From Clostridium sp. UBA4108 (GTDB lineage: Bacteria > Bacillota > Clostridia > Clostridiales > Clostridiaceae): DNA of 27,775 nucleotides. Shown here piece by piece: positions 7,681 to 15,058 of the stretch (the first letter of the stretch is position 1; each line of letters starts with the position of its first letter). The notes under the pieces are model-generated. The model had not been told where the DNA came from and did no database searches. It saw only the letters and a list, made by a program, of their open reading frames with translations. The position numbers and the translations under genes are program-made. The DNA is taken from the NCBI GenBank assembly GCA_002381695.1, contig DFXM01000016.1, forward strand, positions 1-27,775. Reading direction: 5' to 3'.

Positions 7681-10359
7681 TTTAAAAAATTTCCTCATTT
7701 TTCTAGCTGCGATTCTACCTTTACGTTTAATCATACTTTTAATAATTATAGGCTTAAGTTTCTCTAGTTCCACACCTTCCTCATCATATTTCCTGACAAG
7801 TGATATGGCTCCAAACTTACATCTAAGTGTACATGCTCCGCAGCCTATGCACATGTATTCGTCTCTAACTGTAGATCCACAGCCAAGACAACGTTCTGTT
7901 TCTTTTTTCATTTGCTCTTCTGTGAAGGTAGGGCGTAAATCCTTGAAGGTTTCTTTTGATTTCTTACCATCTACATGGAGTGCTCTTTGTCTAGGCATAC
8001 AATCATAGTTTTCAAGGGTTAAGTTTTCTTTGTCTAGTGCATGATAAGCTCTCCTATCACGTCCATTAACTAAGCTTTGACCTGGTTGAACATAACGATG
8101 AATTGAAACAGCTGCTTCTTTACCCATAGCAATGGCATCTATTGCAAACCTTGGACCTGTCATTGCATCTCCACCTGCAAATACATCTTTTTCTCCTGTT
8201 TGTAGGGTGAAGGAATCTGCCTTTATTGTTTTGTTTGGATTTAATTCTGCCTGACTTCCCTCTAAAAGATTCACCCACTCTATTCCTTGTCCAACAGAAA
8301 TTAATATATGACTTGCCTTAACAATCTTAACTTCGTTTTCATCAAATTTTGGATTAAACCTTTTATTCTCATCAAAAACAGAAATACATTTTTTAAATTC
8401 AATTCCAACTACCTTGCCATCTTCAGTTAGAATTCTCTTTGGTCCCCAAGAATTATTTATTTCAATATCCTCAGCTAAAGCTTCATCTATTTCTTCATCT
8501 AAAGCAGGCATTTCTTTTCTACTTTCAAGACAGAACATAGAAGTATTAGTTGCACCAACTCTTGTAGCAGTTCTTGCAACGTCAATAGCTACATTACCAC
8601 CACCTATTACAACAACTTCTCCATCTAAATTAATTTCATTTCCTAAGTTAACTTCACGTAAGAAATCAACTCCAGTGATAACACCCTGGCCATCTTCTCC
8701 TTCTATACCAAGGCTTCTTCCGGATTGAGCACCTATTGCAAGATAGAAGGCTTTATAACCCTGAGATCTTAAATCATTAAGGCTTATATCTTTACCTACT
8801 TCAACACCAGTTTTGAATTCTACCCCTAATTCTCTTAAGATATCTATTTCAGCATTTATTACATCCTTTTCCAATCTATAAGAAGGAATACCTAGTGTTA
8901 GCATACCACCAAGTACTTTTTGCTTCTCAAATACAGTTACCTTGTATCCATCAATTGCTAAGTAGAAAGCACAAGATAACCCTGAAGGTCCTGCTCCAAC
9001 AATAGCTATCTTTTTACCATATTCATGTCTTTTCTTTGGCACATAACGATGATCCACATTTAAATCTTGTTCTGCTATAAATTTTTTAATTTCATCTACA
9101 GCAACAGATTCATCAATATCACCTCTTGTGCAAGCAGATTCACATTTTCGTGGGCAAATACGTCCACATACTGCGGGGAATGGATTTTCATGCTTGATAA
9201 GTTCAAGGGCTTCTTTGTATTTTCCTTGAGAAGCTAGCTTGATATATCCTTGAACAGCTATGTGCGCTGGACAATTGGTTTTACAAGGACTTGTACCAGT
9301 TTTAACAACATTTTCTCTGTTAGTTCTGTAATCAACATTCCATTTATCTGGTCCCCATTCAGTATTTGATGGGAAGTCTTCTCTTTTCTCCTCAATAATT
9401 GGTGTTTTAGTACATAATTTTTGTCCTAATTTCAAAGCATTAACAGGACACACCTCAGCACATTCTCCACAAGCAACACATTTATCTTTGTCTATTTGTG
9501 ATATATAATTTGAACGAACAAAATCATTGTGTAAGAACATTGCTGCATTTCTAGCAGCTAAGCAAGAACAACCACAGCAATTACATATTGCATGAGTTTT
9601 GCCTGAACCATCTGTATTTGGTATCTGATGCATAAGACCATTTTCTTCAGCTCTTCTTATAATATCAAAGGCTTCTTCACGGGTAATCTCACGACCTCTA
9701 CCTGTACGTATATAGTATTCAGCAGCATCTCCAAGCTGGATGCACATATCTTCTTTTAAGTGTCCGCAACCTTCACCCATGGCTTCCCTTGCTGTACGGC
9801 AAGAACAATCTGCAACTGAGAAAACAGTATTTTTATTTAGATATTGAGAAATTTCCTCATAGGATGCCCTTCTTGTTTCTCCCTCAATAGCTGTTTCTAT
9901 AGGTATAACACGCATAGGCCCCTTTCCTACTGGAAAAATACCAGCTGCCACAGGTGCTTTTCTTTTTCCGTATTCATCAAAAGCCTGACCTACTTGGGTA
10001 AAGTTATTAATATTTTCTTTGTGTGGATGATTAACTATAAGTTCCATATGTCCAGGAACCCAAATTTCAAGCCAATATTTATCAACACCATCTTTGTTAC
10101 CTATTAGACAACCACCTGCAATAGCTAATTGCCATAGAATTTTAGATGTTTCTTCTACAGATTTACCACAACGGGCTGCAACTTCTTCTGCACTCTGGGG
10201 TTTACGAAATTCAAGACAAAGGGCTATCTCTGCCATTTCTTCTGTAATAACAGCCTCTAGAACTTTATACTCCGGATGGTTCTCTGTAATTTCTGATTTT
10301 GAACCACGTTTTGTCTTACTAATCTTATTGGCAAGCTCCAGTACTTTTTCTTTTGCCAT
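7675..10359 (-). CDS. FAD-dependent oxidoreductase with ferredoxin domains (GltD-like, Fe-S rich)
   Basis: Predicted soluble electron-transfer flavoprotein of 894 aa. Domain order: an HTH-like N-terminal region (about 30-90); a Cys-rich segment (about 185-266, CSCR ... CNCCGCSC); a 4Fe-4S ferredoxin motif with Cys294/297/300/304; a GltD/dihydropyrimidine-dehydrogenase-like Fe-S domain (about 359-410); an FAD-binding GAGPSG (455-460); a second nucleotide-binding GGGNVA (586-591); a GGDAMTGP FAD segment (729-736); and C-terminal Cys pairs plus a CIGCGACTLRC motif (824-847). It would pass electrons between NAD(P)H, FAD and ferredoxin-like partners; the substrate is not evident. The ribosome binding site is weak (AAAGAAC) and a palindromic MITE-like element ends 25 nt upstream of the start codon. 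Confidence 0.9.
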   Translation of the reverse strand: MAKEKVLELANKISKTKRGSKSEITENHPEYKVLEAVITEEMAEIALCLEFRKPQSAEEVAARCGKSVEETSKILWQLAIAGGCLIGNKDGVDKYWLEIWVPGHMELIVNHPHKENINNFTQVGQAFDEYGKRKAPVAAGIFPVGKGPMRVIPIETAIEGETRRASYEEISQYLNKNTVFSVADCSCRTAREAMGEGCGHLKEDMCIQLGDAAEYYIRTGRGREITREEAFDIIRRAEENGLMHQIPNTDGSGKTHAICNCCGCSCLAARNAAMFLHNDFVRSNYISQIDKDKCVACGECAEVCPVNALKLGQKLCTKTPIIEEKREDFPSNTEWGPDKWNVDYRTNRENVVKTGTSPCKTNCPAHIAVQGYIKLASQGKYKEALELIKHENPFPAVCGRICPRKCESACTRGDIDESVAVDEIKKFIAEQDLNVDHRYVPKKRHEYGKKIAIVGAGPSGLSCAFYLAIDGYKVTVFEKQKVLGGMLTLGIPSYRLEKDVINAEIDILRELGVEFKTGVEVGKDISLNDLRSQGYKAFYLAIGAQSGRSLGIEGEDGQGVITGVDFLREVNLGNEINLDGEVVVIGGGNVAIDVARTATRVGATNTSMFCLESRKEMPALDEEIDEALAEDIEINNSWGPKRILTEDGKVVGIEFKKCISVFDENKRFNPKFDENEVKIVKASHILISVGQGIEWVNLLEGSQAELNPNKTIKADSFTLQTGEKDVFAGGDAMTGPRFAIDAIAMGKEAAVSIHRYVQPGQSLVNGRDRRAYHALDKENLTLENYDCMPRQRALHVDGKKSKETFKDLRPTFTEEQMKKETERCLGCGSTVRDEYMCIGCGACTLRCKFGAISLVRKYDEEGVELEKLKPIIIKSMIKRKGRIAARKMRKFFKS

Positions 10360-10383
10360 ATTTGTTCTTTAGCAAGAGAAGGT

Positions 10384-10550
10384 ATTAGGCATCTGAAAAT
10401 AAATAATAAGTCAAAGATGGGAAGTATATTTTGAGTTAGACAAGGAAACAGGTTCCGCAGATAGTAGCACTATCTAATGGTTCTGTTAACGCAGTATAAC
10501 ACAAAATAGACGAGCATTCTGACTTATTTATTTTTTGAAGATGCCTTAAT
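10384..10550. mobile_element. MITE-like palindromic element upstream of the oxidoreductase gene
   Basis: The ends are inverted: AGGCATCT (10387) and AGATGCCT (ending 10546), extended inward by AT-rich arms that both reach TAAGTCA/TGACTTA, giving imperfect terminal inverted repeats of about 28 bp. A perfect AGATAGTAGCACTATCT hairpin (10459-10475) lies at the exact centre of the 160 bp. There is no coding capacity. A 3-bp TTA on each side could be a target duplication but is too short to prove. It could be a non-autonomous derivative of an IS family or a structured RNA leader. Confidence 0.55.
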
Positions 10551-10639
10551 CAAACTCTCACTAAATCTATCCCCCTCACATTTTATATTATTTATTTGAT
10601 AGTGCCTAATTACTAACTATATATAATTTGGAATAATAC

Positions 10640-11479
10640 CTATACTGCTTTAATTTTACCTCTGATGAAGCTTTGTTCAGCCTTTCCTGTATACAGTTGC
10701 CATATATACCAGAAAACATAAGGAATTATTAGTATAGCGTTAACTATTCCCCATACATATAACACATCTGCATTCATCCATGTCGATGCATCCATTACAG
10801 CTGGAAATAAGTTAGGGAAACAAGCTCTAATTAGCACATGAGCTGATAATGTATAAATACGAGCAGCTATATAAAGTTCAGGTTTTCTTTTAATAATTGG
10901 ATATACTTCTGCCGCCATTAATATGCATATAGAGCTTGCAAAGTATTTACCAGTTTCACCATATACAAAGCATAAATTCCAAGTTGTATATAGAAAATTC
11001 CAAGCTACAGTAGTATAAGCTATAAACATACTCTTATCTTCATCACTTAATTTGAAGAATTTCCTTCCATTTGGGAATGGAATAGTAACACATAATAATA
11101 AGCCACAAAGTGCATTAGCATAGTTTCCTAAAGCAACATCTTTTAGTGTAGCTTCAGCAATATTTAAGAATAATACCAAATATATAAACCAAACTATCCA
11201 ATCCTTCCTCATGAAGTCCCAAAATTTACCTTGGTATTGTTCTTGATCAGCTAATCGGAAGAATCCACCTATTGCAAGTGGAAGTATAGCACTAAATGTT
11301 TTTGCCCAACGAAACCAGCCATTTATACCTCCCATAAGCCAAATTGGAAAAGTACATAATGCAGCAACCCAAAAGACAGCTGAAAACTTATAGTGGTTCT
11401 TCATGAATTCAATCATGAATAGCAGAAAAATAAAATAAATTGACATTGAAAGTACATAATGCCAAACAGGAATATTCAT
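10640..11479 (-). CDS. DUF5692-like multi-pass membrane protein
   Basis: Membrane protein of 279 aa with about eight or nine hydrophobic segments spread over the whole length (for example HYVLSMSIYFIFLLFMIEF near the start and a Trp/Tyr-rich segment at the end). I chose the ATG at 11479, which has GAGGAGGG 10 nt upstream, over an upstream frame opening that adds 25 residues and has no ribosome binding site. It resembles, from memory, the DUF5692 family, whose function is unknown. No binding or catalytic motif is evident. The next gene downstream on this strand is separated by the MITE-like element, so it is probably transcribed alone. Confidence 0.8.
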   Translation of the reverse strand: MNIPVWHYVLSMSIYFIFLLFMIEFMKNHYKFSAVFWVAALCTFPIWLMGGINGWFRWAKTFSAILPLAIGGFFRLADQEQYQGKFWDFMRKDWIVWFIYLVLFLNIAEATLKDVALGNYANALCGLLLCVTIPFPNGRKFFKLSDEDKSMFIAYTTVAWNFLYTTWNLCFVYGETGKYFASSICILMAAEVYPIIKRKPELYIAARIYTLSAHVLIRACFPNLFPAVMDASTWMNADVLYVWGIVNAILIIPYVFWYIWQLYTGKAEQSFIRGKIKAV

Positions 11480-11696
11480 ACTATAAGTCCCTCCTCTCAA
11501 ATTATTATTGATAAATCTTCCTAATATTAACATAATACTATATAATGTTAACATAAATAACCAATATTTAATCGGTTTTTTATAATAATTTTCTATTTAT
11601 TCTAAATATATATATTTAATCCTTATATATACAATTATCTTAAATCTACTTAAACTAAAGCAAGAATTTTATGATGAGTTTATAAATAAAATATAA

Positions 11697-11726
11697 AAAA
11701 CCCACGGCAAAACTGTCGTGGGTTTT
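11697..11726. terminator. Terminator-like hairpin (CCCACG/CGTGGG), bidirectional
   Basis: AAAACCCACG and CGTGGGTTTT form a 10-bp perfect outer stem with A-run and T-run at its two sides, the form of a bidirectional terminator. No gene ends nearby: the flanking genes both start on this side. Confidence 0.6.
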
Positions 11727-11729
11727 AAT

Positions 11730-11769
11730 GGTGGGGATGAAGTATTACCTTTAAAACCCACCATAATTT
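11730..11769 (+). terminator. Second terminator-like hairpin (GGTGGG/CCCACC)
   Basis: GGTGGG (11730-11735) pairs with CCCACC (11757-11762), followed by ATAATTTTTTT. Because GTGGG and CCCAC also occur in the preceding hairpin, the two could form mutually exclusive structures. The orientation is plus strand. Confidence 0.45.
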
Positions 11770-11999
11770 TTTTAATAGCGATAATATCTAACATCAACTG
11801 GAGCATCTTTAAAGTGAATTTATTCATTTTTATTTGCTTTTTTAAAATTTATAATCTTTAATATCTATATTGCTAACTCTATTTTATAAATAATTACATA
11901 TATTTCAATGATATCATAAGTCTTAAGAAATATTAATCTATTATTCCTTATTATGCAAAAAAATTCCATTGCAAAATATCTTTTTAACTATATTAAAAA

Positions 12000-12040
12000 C
12001 CACTTTAATGTTTACAATTTTATTCTAAACATTGAAGTGG
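12000..12040. other. Stable hairpin of unknown purpose
   Basis: CCACTTTAATGTTT (from 12000) pairs with AAACATTGAAGTGG (to 12040), 13 of 14 positions Watson-Crick plus one wobble, with a 13-nt loop. CTTTCT follows, a poor T-tract, so it is not a clean terminator. No gene precedes it. Confidence 0.5.
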
Positions 12041-12266
12041 CTTTCTATATTAGCCTTATAAAACTTTATTATCTTTTTCATTAAAGCTGGTTTTATAATA
12101 CTTCTAATGAATAATATATTAAGATTAAGAACTAATTAAAACCAACCGTGATGATAAGAATTTTTTCACAACATAATCATCTGCCAAATGACACTTTTCC
12201 TTTTATTAAAGATATGATATGTTATATAATGTCGAAATTTGTAGGGTGTTTTTAAAGGAGTGATTA

Positions 12267-13112
12267 TTGTTGAAAACAGATAAAGTAACTGAAAAAGTAG
12301 TAAGAGGAAAGAGGATTTATATTGTAGAAAATCATCACGAAGTTATAATTCCATGGTCAGAATATGCCTCTAATAATGAAACTGCACCAGTATTATTAAC
12401 TTTTGACCACCATATGGATACCCGTAGTGCATTTTACAGGCATTCTTGTAATGTTGCTGGGCTAGAATGGAGACCTGTAAGAGATCGACTTATAGCAAAT
12501 ACATATATAAATGAATCAAGTACAATTGCATCATCATTAGACAAGCTTTCCAATGATGAGCATATAGATTTTGCATTACAAACAGGGATGATATCAGACG
12601 CAGTAGTATTTAGCCTACTGAGTGCAGGTATTTGCAGAGATTATGCCAATAATAAAATATACTATATAGATCCTTGCTGCACTAGCAAATGTAAAAAAAG
12701 TTCACATGGCGATGAGTGCCAAATTGATGTATACGATAAGGTAATAGAAGGAGCGGAACTATTGTTTAAATTAAATCAGATAAATAATTTTATACCTGGT
12801 TTTTTTATCTCGAATAGAATAAACAAGAAATTTATTTTAGATATTGATTTGGATTGTTTTCATACTAAAAAAGCTATCAATGCCGTAGACATGTCTGTTT
12901 TTAACTATTTAGTAAATAATGCAGAAATAGTTACTATAGCAACGGAAGGATATTATGTTGAGTTAGAAAAAAAGGATAATGATATAAATGAGAATTATCT
13001 TTTAGAAAAGTTATTAGTACATATAGAAAATGCTATAGAAAGAACAGAAGGTAATAAAAGATTTAAATTCTCTCGATACAATAATACAGAAGAACTTATT
13101 ACAGTATCTTGA
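12267..13112 (+). CDS. UPF0489 family protein (arginase-fold, predicted metal-binding)
   Basis: Protein of 281 aa. The motifs IVENHHEVIIPW (about 19-30), FDHHMDT (46-52) and LDIDLDCF (191-198) match the UPF0489 family pattern; the Asp/His residues (His23/24, Asp47, His48, Asp192, Asp194, Asp196) are placed like metal ligands of arginase-fold hydrolases. A Cys-rich stretch (Cys137, 138, 142, 151) sits between. It starts with TTG at 12267 or 12270, 6 or 9 nt after AAGGAG; both fit. It stands alone between two gene-free regions. A metal-dependent hydrolase is plausible, but no substrate is known to me. Confidence 0.8.
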   Translation: MLKTDKVTEKVVRGKRIYIVENHHEVIIPWSEYASNNETAPVLLTFDHHMDTRSAFYRHSCNVAGLEWRPVRDRLIANTYINESSTIASSLDKLSNDEHIDFALQTGMISDAVVFSLLSAGICRDYANNKIYYIDPCCTSKCKKSSHGDECQIDVYDKVIEGAELLFKLNQINNFIPGFFISNRINKKFILDIDLDCFHTKKAINAVDMSVFNYLVNNAEIVTIATEGYYVELEKKDNDINENYLLEKLLVHIENAIERTEGNKRFKFSRYNNTEELITVS

Positions 13113-13152
13113 AGAAGTCATTGTATTAGAGTCTATTGCTACTAAAATCACA

Positions 13153-13201
13153 AGTGAGGTCAATGGAAATAGATTTTCAAATTGAAAAATCTACCCTCAC
13201 T
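13153..13201. other. Two-part hairpin downstream of the UPF0489 gene
   Basis: AGTGAGG pairs with CCTCACT, and inside it TAGATTTTCAA pairs with TTGAAAAATCTA. There is no T-tract after it (GCGAAAGCG follows), so it may act as an mRNA end stabiliser rather than a terminator. Confidence 0.45.
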
Positions 13202-13262
13202 GCGAAAGCGAACTAACATAACCCTAATCATTCTTCAGCATTTAATTCAACTATTTTTGACT

Positions 13263-13443
13263 TTAATAACCTGACTTTACTTCAATATTCTCATCAAGTT
13301 TAATCTGATCAAGCTTAACACTTCTTCCTCTTTTCTTTTTATTTCCTGATAGCATGGCATACAATAACCACCAGTTCTATCAGCTATTGTTTGCAAACTA
13401 GTTGCCTTACAACCTTCGCTTCTACAAATTATAATAAGGATAA
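13263..13443 (-). pseudogene. Remnant of a small Cys-rich (zinc-finger-like) protein, frameshifted
   Basis: The minus strand reads CRSEGC, a short linker, then GGYCMPCYQEIKR, a four-Cys pattern (C-x4-C ... C-x2-C) typical of small zinc-binding phage or plasmid proteins. Shifting frame within the AAAAAGAAAAGAGG run continues as a Lys-rich tail (KRGRSVKLDQIKLDENIEV) ending at a TAA (13263-13265). No ribosome binding site or N-terminus is present. It looks like a broken fragment; the family is not recognised. Confidence 0.4.
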
Positions 13444-13656
13444 TCATAAAGATTCTTATACTTACACTGTAAAATATGACGATACCATAGAACTATTAAA
13501 GCATATTCAACCTTGTTTAATAATAGAAACAAAGAAAAAAGGGCAGAATTAATATTAACTAAATATAAAAAAATTACTCCTAGAAATGGTAGATATAATG
13601 AAGAAATGGAAGCTAATAAAGAAAGTTTCTATGAAGAGCTTATCAGTATAAAATAA
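13442..13656 (+). pseudogene. 3' remnant of a LAGLIDADG-endonuclease-like gene, frameshifted
   Basis: The plus strand reads YTYTVKYDDTIELLKHIQP and then, after a -1 shift at an A6G3 run (about 13535), RAELILTKYK ... TPRNGRYNEEM to a TAA at 13654-13656. This C-terminal pattern resembles LAGLIDADG homing-endonuclease-like proteins of Firmicutes and their phages (from memory). The N-terminal half is missing and there is no start. It abuts the opposite-strand fragment at 13263-13443, as after a deletion or rearrangement. Confidence 0.5.
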
Positions 13657-13689
13657 AAAATTCATCATATTTCTATGGTGAATTTTTTT
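13655..13689. terminator. Bidirectional terminator hairpin
   Basis: AAAAAATTCATCAT and ATGGTGAATTTTTTT form an A/T-flanked stem. It follows the plus-strand remnant and would also serve the minus-strand LysR gene. Confidence 0.6.
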
Positions 13690-13692
13690 CTA

Positions 13693-13715
13693 TGGTGGAG
13701 TCGAACCCCCCACCA
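13693..13715 (-). other. tRNA/tmRNA T-arm-like fragment or GC-rich hairpin
   Basis: The minus strand contains GGTTCGACTCC followed by ACCA, matching the conserved T-arm of tRNA/tmRNA and a 3' CCA-like end. A full tRNA cannot be folded from the surroundings. It may be the scar of an element that integrated in a tRNA-type gene, or simply a GGTGG/CCACC terminator stem. Confidence 0.3.
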
Positions 13716-13730
13716 GAAAAATCTCTCTCT

Positions 13731-14648
13731 TTATTTCTTCGTAAACTCCTTCACCTTATCAATAAACAGCTTTTCATGTGGTGTGAAGACATGATTCTGC
13801 TTATAAATTATAATGTCCTTATTGACAAGAGAACCAGCAGAGGATTTTCTCAAAATCATATTCTGATGGTCTAAAACATCCTGTGGAATTGGAGATACCC
13901 ACATAAAGGAACCCTTCACCCTTTGCAATAAGTCAAATTGACTTCCCCTCTCATATACATAAATCCGTTTCGAAGGTAACTTGGCTTTAAAATCCTTTTT
14001 AATTTCACTAGGAGAAAGAGAAGGTACTTGAAAATCCCCATGGACAATTTCTGTATAGTCGCATAAATCATAATAAGGTATATCTTCATAGTGAGCAAGG
14101 GGATGGTCTTTTGACATAAGCAAGCATAAGTCAAATTCCCAAAGTGGTTCATATTCTAAATCCGAATCCTTTAAAAAAGATAAAAAGTAGTTTTCATATA
14201 GTTTTTGATAACGAATAATTCCTAAATTAGAATCTCCGTTATTCACATCATTTATTGCTCCCATGGAATTTGTTTCTTTAAAAAATATGTTTATTTCCCT
14301 TTCCTCTTTAAAGGAGTTAAGAAATTCTGAAAATGCAACAGAAATATATGTTGCTCTAGGAACAGATATATTAAATTCTATGACATCAGATTCACAAGGC
14401 TTATATAAAGATTCTAACTCATTAATTTGAGATAAAATCGCCTTTGTATAGGATAAAAACTCATCACCTTTTCTAGTTGGTTCAACCCCTTTAACAGTGC
14501 GCTTAAAAATAGTTATTCCAATCTCTTTTTCAAGTTCCTTAATAGCCCTGCTTAAATTAGGTTGTCCCATAAATAAATTCTGAGCAGCCTTAGTGATGGA
14601 ATTAGTCTTTTCAACTTCTACAATATATTTTAAGTGTAATAAATTCAT
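13731..14648 (-). CDS. LysR family transcriptional regulator
   Basis: LysR-type regulator. The winged helix-turn-helix covers about residues 1-60 (SITKAAQNLFMGQPNLSRAIKELEKEIG), followed by a periplasmic-binding-protein-like effector domain to the end. I favour the ATG at 14648 because it starts with the family-typical MNLLHLKYIVEVE and gives 305 aa. An in-frame ATG at 14684 adds 12 residues, lies 15 nt from the AGGAGGGGG and cannot be excluded. The gene is divergent from the hydrogenase operon, and a dyad in the shared gap is a likely binding site, so control of that operon is inferred. The co-inducer is unknown. Confidence 0.92.
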   Translation of the reverse strand: MNLLHLKYIVEVEKTNSITKAAQNLFMGQPNLSRAIKELEKEIGITIFKRTVKGVEPTRKGDEFLSYTKAILSQINELESLYKPCESDVIEFNISVPRATYISVAFSEFLNSFKEEREINIFFKETNSMGAINDVNNGDSNLGIIRYQKLYENYFLSFLKDSDLEYEPLWEFDLCLLMSKDHPLAHYEDIPYYDLCDYTEIVHGDFQVPSLSPSEIKKDFKAKLPSKRIYVYERGSQFDLLQRVKGSFMWVSPIPQDVLDHQNMILRKSSAGSLVNKDIIIYKQNHVFTPHEKLFIDKVKEFTKK

Positions 14649-14734
14649 AGCTATCATCCATTCATTATTAAACATATTTGACATATAAATTATACATTAC
14701 CCCCTCCTAAAGTTCAATGTTACAATAAGAATAA

Positions 14735-14759
14735 TGTGAATATTTTATCAATTCTCACA
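14735..14759. promoter_or_regulatory. LysR-type dyad between the regulator and the hydrogenase operon
   Basis: TGTGA (14735-14739) and TCACA (14755-14759) flank an AT-rich core, with AT/ATT extending the symmetry. This matches the general form of LysR-type recognition sites. It is about 50 nt upstream of the hydrogenase-operon start codon. No unambiguous -35/-10 pair was found in the 14685-14809 gap. Confidence 0.45.
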
Positions 14760-14809
14760 GATGATTTCTAGTTAAAATTATTAATGAACATTTTAAAGGA
14801 GGCTGTAAA

Positions 14810-15055
14810 ATGGATGTTTCAGTATGCATAGGCAGCAGTTGTCATGTTAGAGGATCTTATGAAATAATGAATAGCTTAAAGGCAATGATAACTGAAAAAG
14901 ACTTAGATAGTCAGGTTCAGGTTAAGGTTGCCTTTTGTCTTGGCTATTGTAAAGCAGGAGTAACCATAAAAGTGGACGAGCAGCTTGTAACAGGCGTAAC
15001 AAAGGAAAATTTGACAGAGGTTTTTGATAAATATGTTTTAAAGAAGGTTGATTAA
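14810..15055 (+). CDS. Thioredoxin-fold [2Fe-2S] ferredoxin (NuoE-like)
   Basis: Small electron carrier of 81 aa. Cys6-x4-Cys11 (CIGSSC) and Cys43-x3-Cys47 (CLGYC) are the four [2Fe-2S] ligands of thioredoxin-like ferredoxins related to NuoE/HoxE. It is the first gene of the hydrogenase operon, preceded by AAAGGAGG 7 nt from the ATG, and ends 3 nt before the next start, so the two are translationally coupled. In this setting it probably exchanges electrons with the downstream hydrogenase-like protein. That partnership is inferred from position. Confidence 0.88.
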   Translation: MDVSVCIGSSCHVRGSYEIMNSLKAMITEKDLDSQVQVKVAFCLGYCKAGVTIKVDEQLVTGVTKENLTEVFDKYVLKKVD

Positions 15056-15058
15056 CAT

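Larger units (their letters stand above)
11480..12266. other. Long gene-free stretch rich in hairpins
   Basis: No reading frame with a ribosome binding site was seen in these 787 nt. Besides the hairpins at 11697-11769 and 12000-12040, an inverted repeat TTATAAAACTTTA ... GTTTTATAA lies at 12056-12098. Near the end a TATAAT (12225-12230) could be the -10 of the UPF0489 gene; no convincing -35 is present. The stretch may hold a non-coding RNA or be the residue of deleted genes. Confidence 0.4.

Noticed and set aside
13916..14152. Second minus-strand frame inside the LysR gene
   Set aside because: It overlaps the LysR effector domain in another frame, with no ribosome binding site.
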